From Sphingobium scionense (GTDB lineage Bacteria; Pseudomonadota; Alphaproteobacteria; Sphingomonadales; Sphingomonadaceae): 64,000 nt of DNA. Both the position numbers and the translations under genes were made by a program. Under the pieces are notes generated by a model. It saw nothing but the letters and a program-made list of their open reading frames with translations, made no database searches and was not told where the DNA came from. The stretch spans positions 1 through 64,000 of the forward strand of contig NZ_JACIEU010000022.1 of assembly GCF_014197035.1 (NCBI RefSeq), written 5' to 3'. How positions within the stretch are numbered: the first letter of the stretch is position 1; each line of letters opens with the position of its first letter. Of this stretch, positions 62,828-64,000 are shown piece by piece.

Positions 62828-64000
62828 ATGCTCTTTAGCGCTCTACAGGCGCTGCATTACGAGATTTTGTTGTTCGCGGTAATCGGCTTCGCGCTTGGCG
62901 GGCTGGATGATCTCGCAATCGATCTGCTGTTTCTGATACGCCGCATATGGCGGGCGATCCGGCATCCCCGTCGCGACCGCATGACAATGGCAACCCTGCC
63001 GCCTTCGCCCGCGCCCGGACGCATCGCCATCTTCATTCCCGCCTGGCAAGAAGCAGATGTCATCGGCGCCATGCTGCGCCACGCCCTGCATTGCTGGGGC
63101 AATGCAGATTATCGCATTTTCGTAGGCGCCTATCCCAATGATCAGGCAACGATCGACGCGATTGCATCTGTCGCGGCTGATCAACCGCACATTATCCTGT
63201 GCCTGAACGATCGCCCCGGCCCTACCACCAAGGCCGATTGCCTGAACATCAACTGGCGCAGCATGCTGGCCGACGAACGCCGTAGCGGCATCCGGTTCAA
63301 GGCCATCGTGATGCATGATGCAGAAGATGTCGTGCATGTGGATGAAATCCGCCTGTTCGATCATATGATCGACCGGTTTGCGCTGGTACAGTTGCCGGTC
63401 CTGCCACTGCCCGGTCGTGGCAACTGGTTTTCCCGCGCGATCGCCAATCATTACTGCGATGAATTTGCAGAAGCCCATGGTAAATCCCTGACAGTCAGGG
63501 AATTTCTGGGTGCCTCCATTCCTTCGGCCGGTGTCGCCTGCGCATTCCAACGAGACATATTGGCGGCACTCGCCCCCCATCCCGGCGCAGGGCCGTTCGA
63601 TCCGGGATCACTGACGGAAGATTATGAAGCCGGCCTGCGCATCGCCGACATGGGCGGCCGGGGTATCTTCCTACGTATCCGTGATGCGCAAGGGCAGCTT
63701 GTCGCGACCCGTGAGTATTTTCCCGATAGCGCCCCAGCCGCCATCCGCCAGAAGGCGCGCTGGATCATCGGCATTTCGCTCGCCGGCTGGGACCGTATGG
63801 GCTGGCAGGGCGGACCGGCCGAATGGTGGATGCGGATCAGAGACCGGCGCGCCACCCTGGCCGCGTTGATCATTGTCGCCGCCTACGCGACGTTGCTGCT
63901 CTGGAGCATGCTGGAACTGGCACGGCCTTTCCTCACTCAGCAGTCGCGGCTGTCCACACCCCTTATCGACGCCTTGCTGACACTCAATCTCTGGCTCATG
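62828..64000 (+). CDS. NfrB-like family 2 glycosyltransferase (truncated by window end)
   Basis: The first 391 codons of a membrane glycosyltransferase open at the window edge. GGGGGAC precedes ATG 62828. An N-terminal hydrophobic helix (EILLFAVIGFALGGLDDLAIDLLF) is followed by a GT2 domain: IAIFIPAWQEADVIGAMLRH, VMHDAEDVVH as the DxD-like site, SLTEDYEAGLRIADMG as the TED catalytic base, and RQKARWIIG as the QxxRW-type acceptor motif. A further helix begins at LAALIIVAAYATLLLW. The pattern fits NfrB/phage-N4-receptor-type transferases that make a secreted polysaccharide under c-di-GMP control. Confidence 0.85.
   Translation, partial: MLFSALQALHYEILLFAVIGFALGGLDDLAIDLLFLIRRIWRAIRHPRRDRMTMATLPPSPAPGRIAIFIPAWQEADVIGAMLRHALHCWGNADYRIFVGAYPNDQATIDAIASVAADQPHIILCLNDRPGPTTKADCLNINWRSMLADERRSGIRFKAIVMHDAEDVVHVDEIRLFDHMIDRFALVQLPVLPLPGRGNWFSRAIANHYCDEFAEAHGKSLTVREFLGASIPSAGVACAFQRDILAALAPHPGAGPFDPGSLTEDYEAGLRIADMGGRGIFLRIRDAQGQLVATREYFPDSAPAAIRQKARWIIGISLAGWDRMGWQGGPAEWWMRIRDRRATLAALIIVAAYATLLLWSMLELARPFLTQQSRLSTPLIDALLTLNLWLM

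Overview
The window looks like a chromosomal segment of a GC-rich alphaproteobacterium of the Sphingomonadaceae, most like Sphingobium or a relative. The evidence is gene content and signals: five TonB-dependent outer-membrane receptors, two FecI/FecR surface-signalling pairs, a Tat-exported glucose-fructose-oxidoreductase-like enzyme beside a gluconolactonase (as in Zymomonas), UrcA and glycine-zipper small proteins, a GAAC-N7-GAAC SOS box of the alphaproteobacterial type before uvrA, and several GGAAC-N16/17-GGTT sites of the EcfG general-stress type. I found no rRNA, tRNA, CRISPR array or transposase.

Layout. 1-564 has no convincing gene. 565-4783 is a receptor/ECF sigma/FecR trio. 4826-16833 is a peptide-uptake-like locus: TonB receptor, HExxHxxGxxH metalloprotease, amidohydrolase and M14 carboxypeptidase on the minus strand, with a divergent M20 amidohydrolase. 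17043-20418 is a tight operon (DUF1214 protein, sulfotransferase, zinc alcohol dehydrogenase) preceded by a perfect 20-bp palindrome. 20434-26006 is a second surface-signalling operon: sigma, FecR, STN-bearing receptor and an exported alkaline phosphatase. 26389-28692 is a Fur-box-preceded siderophore receptor. 28834-33298 holds an NTF2-like protein, a PEP-CTERM choice-of-anchor protein, a solitary MreB, a ferredoxin-reductase-like flavoprotein and a 49-residue stress-type protein. 33577-38421 is a gluconate locus: gluconolactonase, GFOR-like oxidoreductase, small LuxR-type HTH, GntP permease and FadR-type regulator, with a LacI-type operator.

38531-44163 contains small proteins, a LytS/LytTR two-component pair, an OprO/P porin and UrcA. 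44739-47975 has a small-molecule kinase and a trimeric autotransporter with two heads. 48217-51132 is uvrA. It is followed by a sharply AT-rich insert carrying a putative HExxH membrane metallopeptidase, then a RelE/ParE-type toxin-antitoxin pair and a nucleotidyltransferase with a small overlapping partner; this is the best candidate for an undescribed defence-like module. 53696-57040 is small stress and envelope genes including a cold-shock protein. 57099-60118 is sucC-etfB-etfA. 60266-64000 ends with small proteins, NhaA and a truncated NfrB-like glycosyltransferase.

Dispersed structure: a bipartite hairpin repeat occurs at 7615-7739, 33313-33435 (inverted) and 38473-38530 (half). Tandem repeats sit at the gntP stop codon and in the nhaA leader.
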